Shown: positions 35,701 through 47,235 of the stretch, in pieces
Layout: each line of letters starts with the position of its first letter
How positions within the stretch are numbered: position 1 is the stretch's first letter
Assembly: GCA_013146195.2 (NCBI GenBank)
Contig: CM028379.1
Span: 160,548,437 to 160,612,436 of the forward strand
Origin: Codonopsis lanceolata
Taxonomy: Eukaryota; Streptophyta; Magnoliopsida; Asterales; Campanulaceae
DNA length: 64,000 nt
Reading direction: 5' to 3'
Notes under the pieces: model-generated
The model's database searches: none
What the model saw: only the letters and a program-made list of their open reading frames with translations
Told to the model about the DNA's origin: nothing
Position numbers and translations under genes: made by a program

Positions 35701-38700
35701 TGCAGCAACAAGTGATTCACACTTTCTTCACATCCTTTGCACATGAAACACCAATTCACATATATCACTCGACGTCTCTGCAAATTATCCCCTGTAAGGA
35801 TGGCTTCACTAGCAGCTTCCCATGCAAAAAACAAAACTCTACTCGGAGCTTTCACTCTCCAAATACTCCGCCAAGAGAACACAATCTTCTCTCTGTTTGA
35901 AAGAATATGATAATAGGATCTAACAGAAAAAAATCCTCCTCTTCGAGCCCACCCACACCACCCTATCCTCCCGCTACCCCACCGAGTGAGTGTATAACTT
36001 AGCAAAAAACTGAACACAAGAGTCCATCTCCCAATCTTGAAGATCTCCCCGAAATATGGGACTCCAAGAGACTTTCCCTTTCTCTATATTCAAAATCGAA
36101 GTAACTAAGCAATCTTTCTCACTTGCTAAATTAAACAAATCTGGGAAAGATCTCCAAAGCTCCCGGTCATCACACCATTTATCCTTCCAGAATCTAATTG
36201 TGGACCCATTGCCAACCTCAAAAGAGATGTGTCTCTCAAACTGAGCCCAACCCTTCCTGACTCCTTTCCAAACCCCCACCCCATAGTAGGTAGAAACATC
36301 TTTCGGAAACCACAAATGCTCACCCTCACCATACAAGCTCACCACCACTCTCCTCCACCAAGCATTCCCATCCACCACAAATCTCCAAAGCCACTTCTCC
36401 AAAAGAGCCAAATTAAAAAACTTAAGATTTTTTATGCCAAGCCTCCATTTCTCACGCTATCACAGACTTTCTCCCATCTAACCAAATGAAACTTTCGCAC
36501 CTCCATAGACCCATCCCACAGAAAATCTCTCACCAATTTTTCAAGTCTGTTGCGAACCGAAACTGGAAGCACAAAAAGAGACATAAAATAAGTGGGAAGG
36601 CTAGAGAGAGTATTTTTCACTAGAGTTAGCCTTCCCCCCTTTGAAAGATACTGTTTTTTCTAGCCCGCCAATCTCCGCTCGAACCTCTCGATGACCGAGA
36701 TCCACATCTCTTTACTTTTGTGCTTGGCTCCTAAAGGTAACCTTGCAACCAAAAAAATTGGCCAAGGAAATCAAATTAGCCACCACGCCAACCGGAATAA
36801 TCTCGCTCTTAGCGATATTAATTCTCAATCCCGAAACTGCTTGAAAGAAAAGGAGCACGAGCCGCAAGTAACCTAACTGATGAGAGTTAGCCCCACAAAA
36901 AACAAGCGTATCGTCTGCAAATAAAAGATGGGACACTATCACTTCCTCTCCACTACCTCTACCCGCACTAAACCCCTTCAAAAAACCACCCCACACAGCT
37001 CTATCTAACATCTTGCTCAAAGCCTCCATCACAATGATAAATAAAAAAGGAGAAAGAGGATCTCCTTGCCTCAACCCCCTCGAACTAGCAAAGAATCCGG
37101 CAGGCTCACCATTCACCAACACCGAAAATCGAACTGTCGAGATACAAAAAAGAATCCACTTCCGCCACTTAAGACTGAACCCCATCCTCTCCAGCAAATA
37201 TAAAAGAAAATCCCAGTTGACATGATCATACGCCTTCACAATGTCTAACTTATAAATATATGTATATGTATGTATGTATGTATGTATGTATGCTTATAAT
37301 TTTTATCAGTATATCACTTAACTTTTCTATTCTCTCAAGGTTGGGAAGGAATTAGGTCCTGCCCTGCTGGCATTCTTATTTCTAAAAGGCCCAAGACCGT
37401 GGTTCATTGCCAAGTTCGAGAAATCAGTCTGACCACTTACTTAGGGTCTGTTCTCCTTTGCAATTTAGTGGCTTAGTTTGTGGTTTTGGACTTTCTCTCT
37501 CCTTGGTCTTGCTCTTCATCTCTCTCTTACTATTTCTTTAATCATCACCTAAAAAAAATAAATCCAAAATCTCAAACTAGCCACTAAATTGCGAAGTCAA
37601 ACACCCTCCCTAGAATTATGTCTTAACATCTGTCATCATAAATTACCCCATTTCTTCTATATCTAATACATTGCATAACTCAGCTTCACAGGAACTTATC
37701 TTGCCTGTGGCAGCAGATTGCAGCAATCTTGTGTTTCAAGTTCCTCTCTTCCAGGTTTCTTTTTTGCTGCTGCATCTCTTTGTCCTGTGACTCTATCATT
37801 TACCTATACAATACTATGTATATATGTTTATTATTATTATTATTATTTTTTTGTTTCAGCTTCTACCAGAAAGTCAAAGCTTGAGTTTGTTATTATTGGT
37901 GCAAGTTGTGGTGCATTTTTCCTTCTGCTACTTGGGGCAATCTTTGTATATCACCGAGTGCATAAACACAAAGATGATCTTTTCGTTGACGTAGCAGGTT
38001 TGTTTTTCTTCTCCTGTACTCTATTCATGAATCACTGATACTAGCTTTTGCTTGTTATGCTTAAATATCGAAAGAGTTGCTTCAATACTTTAAGTAATAA
38101 GTCAACTGACTCTCTGCCAATCAGTCAAGCAATCCAATTATGATCCCAAAAGCAGCATTGTAGGATTAATTTTATTAGTCTTTTCCTACTATCTTAAAAT
38201 GATCTTTACAAGTTTCTCCTTTTTCTATGATGTTGTCAGTGGTCTCATAAATTTCAAATATACCTGTATACTTACAGCAGATATTGGCTCCTTGCTTTAG
38301 TTACTGAGAATGAGCATGATGTGTATTAACTTTGAAAATCTGGTCACTGTAGGTGAAGATGATTGTAAAGTTTCCTTTGGCCAACTTAGACGATTTTCCT
38401 GGCGTGAAATTCAGCTTGCTACTGATAATTTCAGTGAAACCAACGTTATAGGGCAAGGAGGCTTTGGGAAAGTTTATAAAGGGATTCTTGCAGACAGCAC
38501 AAAGGTTGCCATAAAACGCTTAACAGATTATCAGAGTCCTGGTGGAGCGGAGGCATTCATGAGGGAAGTTCAGCTGATAGGTGTTGCGGTACATCGGAAT
38601 CTTCTCCGGTTGATTGGGTTTTCCACAACCTCATGTGAGAGAGTACTTGTCTATCCATTTATGCAAAATCTCAGTGTCGCCTATCGCTTAAGAGGTATTT

Positions 38701-41700
38701 GACCTCTTTGCTTAAATTTCAGTAGCATCTCTATTACTTAGTCATCTAATAACCCATGATGAATGTTTGGTTTTATTTCTAACAGCTATAGGCTCTTCAA
38801 TATAAACCTTTTGACTTGTGAGAATGTGATAATGACTTATATTGACAGCAGATCTTTTTATAGTAAGTTGATACATTGGCTCTCATTCAATGATTGGTAA
38901 TCTTTTAAGATTTCCTTCATCACTATTGGCATATGTATGCTTAAGATTAGTACCACTTAATAATTTTTAGTTCATTCACTAAACTGGGTCCTCTGCGATT
39001 GGAATGCTCATTCATATTGCAGTGCACAGACCACTTTGCCACCCCTCTTTAGCATCTTACCTAATTCCTCACCTGTTAGTAATGCATAGAGCCACACATT
39101 TTTCCATCTAACCAAAGGAAGTAACAAAGCAATGTATGCAAATAATAGACTGGTGTTGAGATCTTTTGCTGATTATCCCACTTTTTCAATTGCTACTGAA
39201 ATAAATTAGAAATTCTGCTTTGAGGTAATACAAATTTCTTCGCACGTGCGCGCACACACACAGAGTGAGTGACACAGAGATGAGGGTCTTAGTAAGCTAC
39301 TGCAATCAGCAAAGAGGTCAAGGTTCCTCCTTTTCTTCTTCTTATTCTTCTTTTTTTTTTTTTTTTTGGTGCTCAGCAAATGTGACTTTTAATATTAAAT
39401 CAAAAAGTTGCATAAACCATAAAAGGTTCAAGGATAAGTAAATTCCAGTGCACAAGAAGTTTCATAATCTGCTTGAGTCAAGGCAGAGCCTATCTAAGAC
39501 CTTGATAAGTCGAGTTACTTTTCACTGAAGTTCTATTATAGGATACTATTAAATAAATAAGCTGCTGCTTGGTTTTATATTGGTTTTATTATTCTTTAGG
39601 CAAGTCTAATGATAGGGCTCAAAAGCAAATTTTGATACCTATGTGTGAGTACTATGCTGTCCAATGGTGAAAAATGAAGGGTATCAAAATTAGGTTTGGT
39701 ACTAGAGGACGTATCAGTACCAAACCTAATTTTACATCCTCTAATACCAAACCTAATTTTTTGATACCCTTCATTTTTGATACCTATGGTTGGAGATGAT
39801 AATTTGATACCCATTTATAGTAACCAATAGGAATCAAAAGTTGGTTTTGATACCTATGGGCAAGTACCACCATTGGACTTGTCATTAAGGAGCCAAGGGT
39901 ATTTTAACAATTTCAGATTTTACGGGAGATTAGTTATATTATTGATACATGGGTCTTGTTTAATTAGTAGATGGGTCACTATCTCTTTGTTCTGGATTTA
40001 TTAGTTTCTATAACAGCCAAGAGAAATGATGTACTGCAAGTATCTACCAACATGTGGCTAGTTTCTGATTCTTTGAACATGGTCAGGGGCAGAGCTTCAT
40101 GTACTAGATGGGGGACTGTAGCTCCCCTTTAGTCTCAAAAAGGTGCCAAATTACCACCTTCAAATTTCATTAACTTAAATTTTTAATGCTGAAAATTTTA
40201 GATTCTGTCATATTGGCCCCCTTTGATTATATATATATATATTTTTTTTATTTATTTATTTATTTTATAATTTTCCCCCCAATTGATACAAAATTCAAGC
40301 ACCAACATCTATTTTCCACATTCAATATAGTTTTGCCCCCTTTATGTCACATTCTAGTTCTGCCCCTGAACATGGTTTCGGATCTTTTTAATTCGATCGT
40401 TTTTTTCAAATTACTGAAGTCAGAGCTGAAATGATGGAAGAAAGTTAGTGTATTTTCACCCCTGAATTCTGCAAAAAAGTTATTTTCCGTTTCAGTAATT
40501 CCTAATATTTAATCCAAATTCATTCTTGAAGTTGCTTTTGCCACAGGATAGAAACTGTTAGTTTTAAGTTTTAACCAAATATGTTCTTACATAAATCACT
40601 TGCTCGTCAACTAGTAGTGTGTTCTATTATACTAATACTATGCATGCAGTACCTTTTCTAGAATGTAGGCTTTTTGTTCTTGTCTTATTGTGTGCAAAGG
40701 AATTTGTTTTTACTACTCCCTCCTTCCGTTCCAAAATAAGTGTCCCATATTCCATTTCGGCTGTTCCAAAATAAGTGTCCTCTTCCATGTCTGGAAAGAT
40801 TCTTTAAGCAAATTGTCTATAATGCCCTTATTAATAGTGAGATGAAAGAAAAAGTGAGACCTATTGATTTGACACCACAAATGAGTTCTTTAAGAGGCAA
40901 TAAAGGAAATAACTTAAGTCAACTAATTTCTTAAAATCCGTGTAAAGTCAATAGAAGACACTTATTTTGGAATGGATGCAGTATGATTATATTTTGATTG
41001 TTAGAAACATAATTAGACAATCTCTGTTTATCTAAATTTTATTTATAAAAATCCTGCAAGTGATATCTGTGATTCTTACCTTATCCTGAAAAGGGAAAGG
41101 GTACTTCATTCAGTGTTCAGTTTCTTTATTCTTTTTAATTGTGTAATAGATCTAAAAATTGGAGAGAAAGGCCTGGACTGGCCAACAAGAAAGCGTGTAG
41201 CTCTTGGTGCAGCCTATGGCCTCGAATACTTGCATGAGCATTGTAATCCTAAGATCATACATCGTGATTTGAAGGCTGCAAATATCCTTCTAGACGACGA
41301 CTTTGAACCTGTCCTTGGAGATTTTGGGCTAGCAAAACTGGTTGATACAAGATTGACGCATATCACAACTCAAGTGCGTGGAACTATGGGACACATTGCT
41401 CCAGAATATTTATCTACCGGAAAATCATCTGAAAAGACAGACGTGTTTGGATATGGTATAACACTTTTAGAACTGGTAACTGGTCAACGTGCAATAGATT
41501 TCTCTAGGCTTGAAGAAGAGGAAGATGTTCTGCTTCTTGATCATGTAAGTACGAAAAAACTAAACAACCAAATTATTATTATTACAGTCACGGCGAGTGA
41601 CTTGGCAATTTATTTTCCATGAATACTTGTTTCATAGTGAGAACAAACTGTTTGGATTTCAAAATTGTTTATTACTGGTTAATAATGCTGAGCACTTGTT

Positions 41701-42031
41701 TGTATATGACTTTTTGCAGATAAAGAAATTACTTCGAGGGAAGAGGCTTGCAGACATTGTCGATGAGAACCTGAAGATTTACGACCCCAAAGAAGTGGAG
41801 ACAATGATTCAGGTAGCACTGCTCTGTACCCAAAGTTCACCAGAAGATCGTCCAAAGATGGCAGATGTTATAACTATGCTTGAAGGAGCGGGTTTGGCAG
41901 AGAGATGGGCAGAGTGGGAGCAGCTTGAAGAAGTTAGGAATCAAGAATTCTCTCTCATGTCTCACCAATTCCTTTGGGCTGACGAGTCCACGCATGACCA
42001 AGAAGCTATACAGTTGTCACAAGCAAGATAA
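29786..42031 (+). CDS. APEX: LRR receptor-like kinase, subfamily II, At5g63710/APEX-like (11 exons, 618 aa)
   Basis: Exons with GT-AG borders and consistent phases: 29786-29897, 31652-31784, 31893-31964, 32901-33044, 33187-33258, 33360-33425, 37684-37754, 37860-37997, 38353-38694, 41150-41544, 41720-42031 (1857 nt). LRR exons of 72, 144, 72 and 66 nt follow the SERK-type pattern. Signal peptide ~1-30, LRR N-cap with CFSWSHVTC, about five LRRs (residues ~82-200), transmembrane helix ~233-255. The kinase has GQGGFGKVYKG (303-313), Lys324, HRDLKAAN with Asp423 (RD type), DFG 441-443 and APE, so catalysis looks intact. Length and sequence closely resemble Arabidopsis At5g63710, which I recall as APEX in the plant LRR-kinase interaction network (plasma membrane). 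Start is inferred; an in-frame upstream ATG (29699) would add 29 residues before the signal peptide. Intron 6 is 4.3 kb because of LINE insertions. Confidence 0.9.
33426..34409. other. Intron 6 of the kinase gene, unassigned segment
   Basis: Sequence between exon 6 and the first recognisable LINE fragment. It may include an eroded 5' part of that LINE, but I see no RT motif and cannot assign it. Confidence 0.45.
34410..34985 (+). mobile_element. L1-type LINE 3' fragment, plus strand
   Basis: Plus-strand translation gives a degenerate zf-RVT region (VAFFMWE, CKGDGESVNHLLLHFP, SVKELLLSWSVYKRR) matching in order the minus-strand LINE 300 bp to the right. It ends with TATATTTACTTATAAAAAAG, an A-rich tail like the complement of the other LINE's end. 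Stops and frame changes make it dead. The 5' limit is uncertain. Confidence 0.75.
35275..37250 (-). mobile_element. 5'-truncated L1-type LINE in kinase intron 6, minus strand
   Basis: Minus-strand frames give, in order, the RT palm (KAYDHVNWDFL, SRGLRQGDPLSPFLFI, LLFADDTLVF; 37239-36712), the thumb region (36620-36432), a WF-rich linker (36411-35974) and zf-RVT with MCKGCEESVNHLLLHCP (about 35700-35745). The 3' end is a T run at 35281 on the plus strand. TATAAATATATGTATAT at 35258-35274 and 37251-37267 forms a perfect 17-bp target-site duplication, so the insertion is bounded precisely. Endonuclease and the N-terminal RT part are missing, typical of truncated reverse transcription. Frameshifts make it inactive. 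Confidence 0.9.
37266..37291. repeat. (TATG)n microsatellite
   Basis: About six TATG units directly beside the right LINE target duplication in intron 6. Confidence 0.85.
39599..39884. mobile_element. Harbinger/Tourist-like MITE in kinase intron 9
   Basis: A 286-bp foldback element with imperfect ends GGCAAGTCTAATG and CATTGGACTTGTCA, flanked by TTA on both sides (39596-39598 and 39885-39887). Internally AAGGGTATCAAAATTAGG pairs with CCTAATTTTTTGATACCC. No coding capacity. Confidence 0.7.
40084..40368. mobile_element. hAT-type MITE in kinase intron 9
   Basis: A 285-bp element with terminal inverted repeats CAGGGGCAGA / TCTGCCCCTG and a perfect 8-bp target duplication AACATGGT (40076-40083 and 40369-40376), diagnostic of hAT. 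It has no transposase and a T-rich centre. Confidence 0.85.
40716..40981. mobile_element. Stowaway (Tc1/mariner) MITE in kinase intron 9
   Basis: Ends CTCCCTCC...CCAAAATAAGTGTC and GACACTTATTTTGGAATGGATGCAG are imperfect inverted repeats of the Stowaway type, flanked by TA on both sides. Confidence 0.85.
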
Positions 42032-42742
42032 AGTCTTTGTAGCGAACCTCTTCCAGGATATGCTGAAATATTAGTTACTCTAGTCTTTATCTAATGTATA
42101 CTTAACAGTACATCGCCAGTTTTTACGTTTCCTGGCATTTTACCTATCAATCAGTAGTAGCTTCTACATTCCTTCCATGGCCAGTATAAAGCTGCTACTA
42201 GTAATGAAGCTGATTTTGTGGAAAAACCTGTGTGATTGCGGAATATGAAACTTGTACTTGTTTATCTTTCATTTTATTTCCCCCTAATGATATGTTCTTA
42301 TACGATTATCAAGCTGAAATCCTGCTTTTGTCACGTAGAACTGCTTGGAGTTGCTACAGATCAGCCTGACAGATAGCAAGTCATGAAATATTAGTCTGCA
42401 TCAAACCCAGATCGCAACTCCTAGCTGTAAACCTGCCTGTCACAACCTTGTTGTGAACAAGAGTACCAATTTTTCAGCTGAGCAAGCCTCAGAGCAGCTG
42501 GCGAAGGATGGGTCAGACTGTCAACTCGTAGATTTTGCGTCAGAAACACACTGATCAAGAAAGGCATGAACGTAATCTTAATATTATCTCCTGTGTGATC
42601 GATCCATGTATATATCAGGAATTGTTATAGTTTCGCGCGTATTATATATGCATGAAAGATGAAGAAACACACACACACACACACAAATTACAAGAATCCC
42701 ACAAAAGGGATAAACCGATGAACAATGAAGGGGACTGACATC
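42032..42742. other. Convergent intergenic region
   Basis: The kinase and protease genes end tail-to-tail here. It should contain both 3' UTRs; a (CA)n tract lies at about 42667-42686. No ORF is seen. Confidence 0.6.
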
Positions 42743-44113
42743 TCACAACTGGTCACATTTTGTAGGTATGAAAGACAGTGTCTCTTTCTGGAGATCATGT
42801 AGCACCATTATGTTCTGCTGTTGTACATTCCCAAAAATCGACATCCCGCTAGAACCTCCCATTGCCAAGCACACCAAACCCATACTCGAGTCCGCTATCA
42901 TATAATTCTCCCCCGGCAACTCCAAATCTGCACCCTCGAAATGGAATACCAGCTTTGGGATCTCAATGTTGCTAGTACCATTACCATCTTGATCAGGCAA
43001 ACTAAAGCATAGATCGAGCCCCGTTGAGTCAGACTTGTCCACCTTGAGCTTTACTTGAGATACAAACGCTTTCTTTACCTTATCAAAAGCATTTTCCTCC
43101 AAGTAAGTTATTGTCGTACCAGAATCAATGATCATTCCACCACTTCCATCTCCATTGAGTGCAAAAGTAGATTTCTTGATGGGTAAATTTGTGCCACCAA
43201 CCGTGATCCCTTCAAGCGAAAGGTAATAGAAAGAAGGCTGTGATGGGTTTTTGATTAAAGGGGTTGTTTTGATTGATGTGCCATTTTTTACACCTGCTAA
43301 GGACCCCATCAAGAGGGTACTCGTTTTCGATTCATCGATAGAAGTTAGACAATACGAGAACTTGGGTTCATCGAGCTGAGAAACCAACGACAAGGGTCCT
43401 CGCCCAAGTCCCACTAGTCCACTGCCTTGGCTGAAACCACTTCCCTCGTTATCTTCGCCACAACCAAACCCTACGTTAGGAACCGAAACTTCACCAAATT
43501 TGAAGGTCTCAGTGGCCATAACGCCTTGCGTAGACGAATAATCTCCATACGAGTAGAGATACTCACAGCCATCAGTCCCACAACTGGATGATGGCAGAGC
43601 TTGACAAAGGTCGTTGGAGCACGATAGCTTAGAGAAAGAAGTCGACTTCTTGGGGTCAAAAACCGGTGTGGGCTGATCGTAACATTGCTTACAAGGTTTG
43701 CACTGAGTCCAAATCAAGTCACTACCGGTATCCATAATAGCAGAGTAAGACTCCCCTGGAGTCCCAATGGATAGCTTCATAAGAAACTCGCCATTTCCAG
43801 CATAAACCGGGGCTAGCACTTGGGAATCACCAGATGTATCATCAACTGCCAATGCCATTGTACTTAACCTTTGTAACCTGTACTTTCCACGCTTCATTGC
43901 ACGCTGTAAACGCTCAAACTTGGTGAGGTTTCTACCAGAATCAACGTGTTTGAGAGTTACCCGGAAGCCAGTTTGCCGCTGTACAACCCCCTCAAGATTG
44001 TTAAGAGCCCGTCTGGACGTTGAATACGTCGACGAACAACATAAAAGTATCACTGTAAGGATTGTAGGCAACAAAGAAGATAGAGAATATGGTAGTACTA
44101 ATGAAGAAGCCAT
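42743..44113 (-). CDS. Nepenthesin-like aspartic protease (456 aa), copy 1
   Basis: A single uninterrupted exon from ATG 44113 to the stop at 42743-42745. Residues ~1-33 form a signal peptide, followed by a basic propeptide to about 100. The mature domain has catalytic DTGSD (Asp128) and DSGTT (Asp330), the flap tyrosine in YGDYSSTQG (Tyr189), and the cysteine-rich insert after the first motif (CKPCKQCYD, CSNDLC, CGTDGCEY) that defines nepenthesin-type (A1B) enzymes. FGNVQQQN near the C-terminus is typical too. Plant family members are usually intronless, secreted, acid-active endopeptidases acting in the apoplast or vacuole; the substrate is unknown. A TATA-like TATATTTAT lies near 44297 on the minus strand. 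It differs from the copy at 55974 by one residue, Ser194. Confidence 0.93.
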   Translation of the reverse strand: MASSLVLPYSLSSLLPTILTVILLCCSSTYSTSRRALNNLEGVVQRQTGFRVTLKHVDSGRNLTKFERLQRAMKRGKYRLQRLSTMALAVDDTSGDSQVLAPVYAGNGEFLMKLSIGTPGESYSAIMDTGSDLIWTQCKPCKQCYDQPTPVFDPKKSTSFSKLSCSNDLCQALPSSSCGTDGCEYLYSYGDYSSTQGVMATETFKFGEVSVPNVGFGCGEDNEGSGFSQGSGLVGLGRGPLSLVSQLDEPKFSYCLTSIDESKTSTLLMGSLAGVKNGTSIKTTPLIKNPSQPSFYYLSLEGITVGGTNLPIKKSTFALNGDGSGGMIIDSGTTITYLEENAFDKVKKAFVSQVKLKVDKSDSTGLDLCFSLPDQDGNGTSNIEIPKLVFHFEGADLELPGENYMIADSSMGLVCLAMGGSSGMSIFGNVQQQNIMVLHDLQKETLSFIPTKCDQL

Positions 44114-44845
44114 AACTATAGAAAAGTGTTGAAAAGTATGAACAAACCAGCTAGAGTTTTACGTAAACTAAATACTAAGATGGGATTGAAAACATGGATT
44201 TTGGATCCGAAAACGATGGAGATGAAAAAGGAGAATATAAAGGAAATGAAGAAGATGAAGTTTAATTTGAATTTGTTTTGAGGAATGAATTAATAAATAA
44301 ATATATTCAACATAAAGCAACGTCCATGGAAGGTGAGCTATCAAGAGAATGTCGCAGGTTGTGCCTACTAATGTGGGGTGGGGAGTCACAAGGTCTCAGG
44401 TAGTTGAGGAAAATGAGCTTATATTGCGTACACTTTCACTTTCACTTTCACTTTCACATAGTATAGGTGAGATTATTTGAGTGCAGGGCCCACCTAAATA
44501 CTAACTTGCTCACTAATCCCGTTTTAGTATGTACATTAATTTTGCACGCAAAACGTTTCAAAAACGAAAAATACTAAGTTTACCACCTCTGACAACTTTG
44601 CCTTGAAGGCAAAGTGCATGTGAGGTGCATGTGCATCATCAAGGTATAGTTGTCACCATAGTGGTAATCATGATGGTAAACCTAGCAAAGTTGTTCAAAA
44701 ACATCATAGGAAAATGAAGCAACCTGAAAACTCATTTGATTTATGTTCTACATTATTCTAATTGACATTCTACATTTTTTATACATGAAAACACAATATT
44801 TAGTTCTTTAAAAGTTGACGTTTTATGATGATATCATAGATGATA

Positions 44846-45101
44846 CTAAAAACTTCGTTTTCAAATAATCGTCTTCTTTAGCCCGAAACACTGTTTAAGA
44901 AAAATTAACTGCATGTATTATAAATATTGGTATAATGTATAATTTTCACTTTTCATTAATGTCCGAACATATGATCATAATTAAAGTAGGTAAAAAAAAT
45001 AAGGTAAAATTGCTTTCTTAATTTTTTTTTTTTGAAAGAAGACAATTATTTGAAAACAAACAAAAAATGAGATAAAAATAATTATTTGAAAACTGAGGAA
45101 G
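44846..45101. mobile_element. Degenerate Stowaway-like MITE, copy 1
   Basis: Ends ACTTCGTTTTCAAATAATCG and AATTATTTGAAAACTGAGGA are imperfect inverted repeats; the right end has a TA flank and the left end is eroded. The second copy of the segment contains the same element at about 58070-58345. Confidence 0.5.
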
Positions 45102-45954
45102 TATATATTTTGGGTAGCACACTATCGCACTTCGGGTCTGTGATTTGGATTTTGACACATTGGGGGTCTGAGGTTACATTTTTGTTGCAACCAAAAGATC
45201 AAAATGAGGTTTGTTTTCTTAGGAGTGAGGAGGGGTATACTTATAAAAATGAAGGATAAAATAGGAAATTAGCATTTTTTTTTTTTTTTTTGGGATGGGC
45301 CATTAATTACACTCATAGGTTTGGGGGGGTCATTATTCCTTTGGGTGTCATTTTAAAACAACTAAATTGACTGATCACATTCACATCACTTGATATAGCA
45401 ATTAACCAGCAAATAAAACTTCCATATAAAATTCATTTTGCTAATTTTAAGCACAAATATTTAACACTCACTTTTCCTGAAATTAGTTTACGGCTAGTTC
45501 TCATTCTGGTGTACTAAAATTAGCTCTCAATTACATAATAGACAAGTTTAAGAGTAACGCTAATCGGGTAAAATATTAGTGACACACAATCTTACTCATC
45601 GAATTCTTAAATAAGTGTCCCATATTGACTTTTTAAATTCAAATTAATTATTTTTTAGATGAAAATTTGATTTGTGTTTTTTGGAAGCCTTAAAACAAGT
45701 ATTTCAAATTCAATGTATTTTTTTTTTACGAATTACTTGTTTTATAATTTTATGATGTATTTTTATATATGATGTGGTTACTCAAGATGGCAACTCTTTA
45801 ATGAGTTGTAATAAGCATTTTCAATTTACAATTATAGCACTCTATGCTATGTTTTATTTTATATAAACATGATTGTTGGATGAGTATTTTACTCATTTAT
45901 TGGGTATTTATCAAGTTTAAACTTTGCTCTTTTCCGAATTTTTGTTGTCTAATA

Positions 45955-46212
45955 CTTCCTCCATCCTTAAATAATCGTCCTAGTTGATTCGGTGCACAGT
46001 TTAAGAAAAAATAATTGACTTGGTTATTTCTATTGGTTTAATGTGTAGTTTCCTTTAAAGCCCATGTGTATGTGGCCCATAATTAAAGTAGGGTGAAAAA
46101 GTAAGGATAAAGTGGTAAAAGTGATGTTCTAAAAAGGTAAGTTTCAAACTGAACAATTATTTTGGGATGGACGAAAAAGGAAAGGAGGACGATAATTTAG
46201 AAACGAAGGGAG
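45955..46212. mobile_element. Stowaway MITE, copy 1
   Basis: Ends CTTCCTCCATCCTTAAATAA and TTTAGAAACGAAGGGAG with TA on both sides. The counterpart in the second copy ends in the more canonical CGGAGGGAG. Confidence 0.8.
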
Positions 46213-46887
46213 TATATGTTTTGGTGTTGTTTCATAATGTTAGGGATTTGGGGAATAATTATATATAATAGAGGTACTTTATGTTGAATTGAAGATTTGA
46301 AGGGCCAAAGTGCAAAATATGGATAGCTGAAGGCTCAAAAGCTGAATCAACCTTAACATAGTTAGCAGTCCGATGTTTTCTTTGTAAAAACTTGTTGCCT
46401 TTATGTGCTTTATTGTTTTGTACCTCTTTTCCTCCTTAGTTGCTATATATTAGTAGGGTATAAATATATCCCGAGTAGGTCACCCATATGACGGTCTTAG
46501 GATCCAAATTTGTAAGACAGCCCAAAATGATAAAAAGTATGAGGTTGGAGCGGATAACCTATCAAAAAAGACTGCTGATTACCCAACAAAAAAATAAGTC
46601 AAAATGAAAGAGGAACCGAGCTGAAAATCGGGTAAAATGAGTTGGAACCTACGGGTCAAGCCGAATCCAACACAAAAGAATGCAAGTCAGCGGGAGGCGG
46701 GAATGTATCAACACATTAATGAAATGTTTTATTAATTGCTCATGTGTCCTCCATCTTCAAGATCGTGCTCTGGTATCCTTCATTTTTCAGAACTTAGCTG
46801 TTGAAATCCCTAAGTGTTCAGACTTTGCATTTTAGTAATAAATCAACTTAAAATTTTGATTAACTTCAATTATTAATTTATTACAAA

Positions 46888-47235
46888 GTGACACTCTGTA
46901 GTCAAAAGTGACACATTTAAAGGCAAACGTGATACTTTTAAGGTCAAAAGTAACACTTTTTAATATATATTTTTTTGATAATTTTTATTAAAATGACACT
47001 TTTAGAGTGAAAAACAACACTTTTAATGTTAAAAATTGGCAGTTTTAATGCTAACAGTGATGACCTTTATTTATAATGTAAAGCAACACCTATGAGGCAA
47101 AAAATAACACATTTACTGCTAAAAACTTTTAAGGTCACAAGTAACATATTTAAGACCAAAATGTAACACTCTTTAAAGAAAAAATGATAATTTTAATGAA
47201 AGTTACTTTTAGGGTTAAAAGTGACACATTAGATG
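46888..47235. repeat. Degenerate ~25-bp tandem repeat, copy 1
   Basis: Repeated variants of AAAAGTGACACTTTTAAGGTC, interrupted by AT-rich stretches. The second copy of the segment has it at about 60124-60480. Confidence 0.6.
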
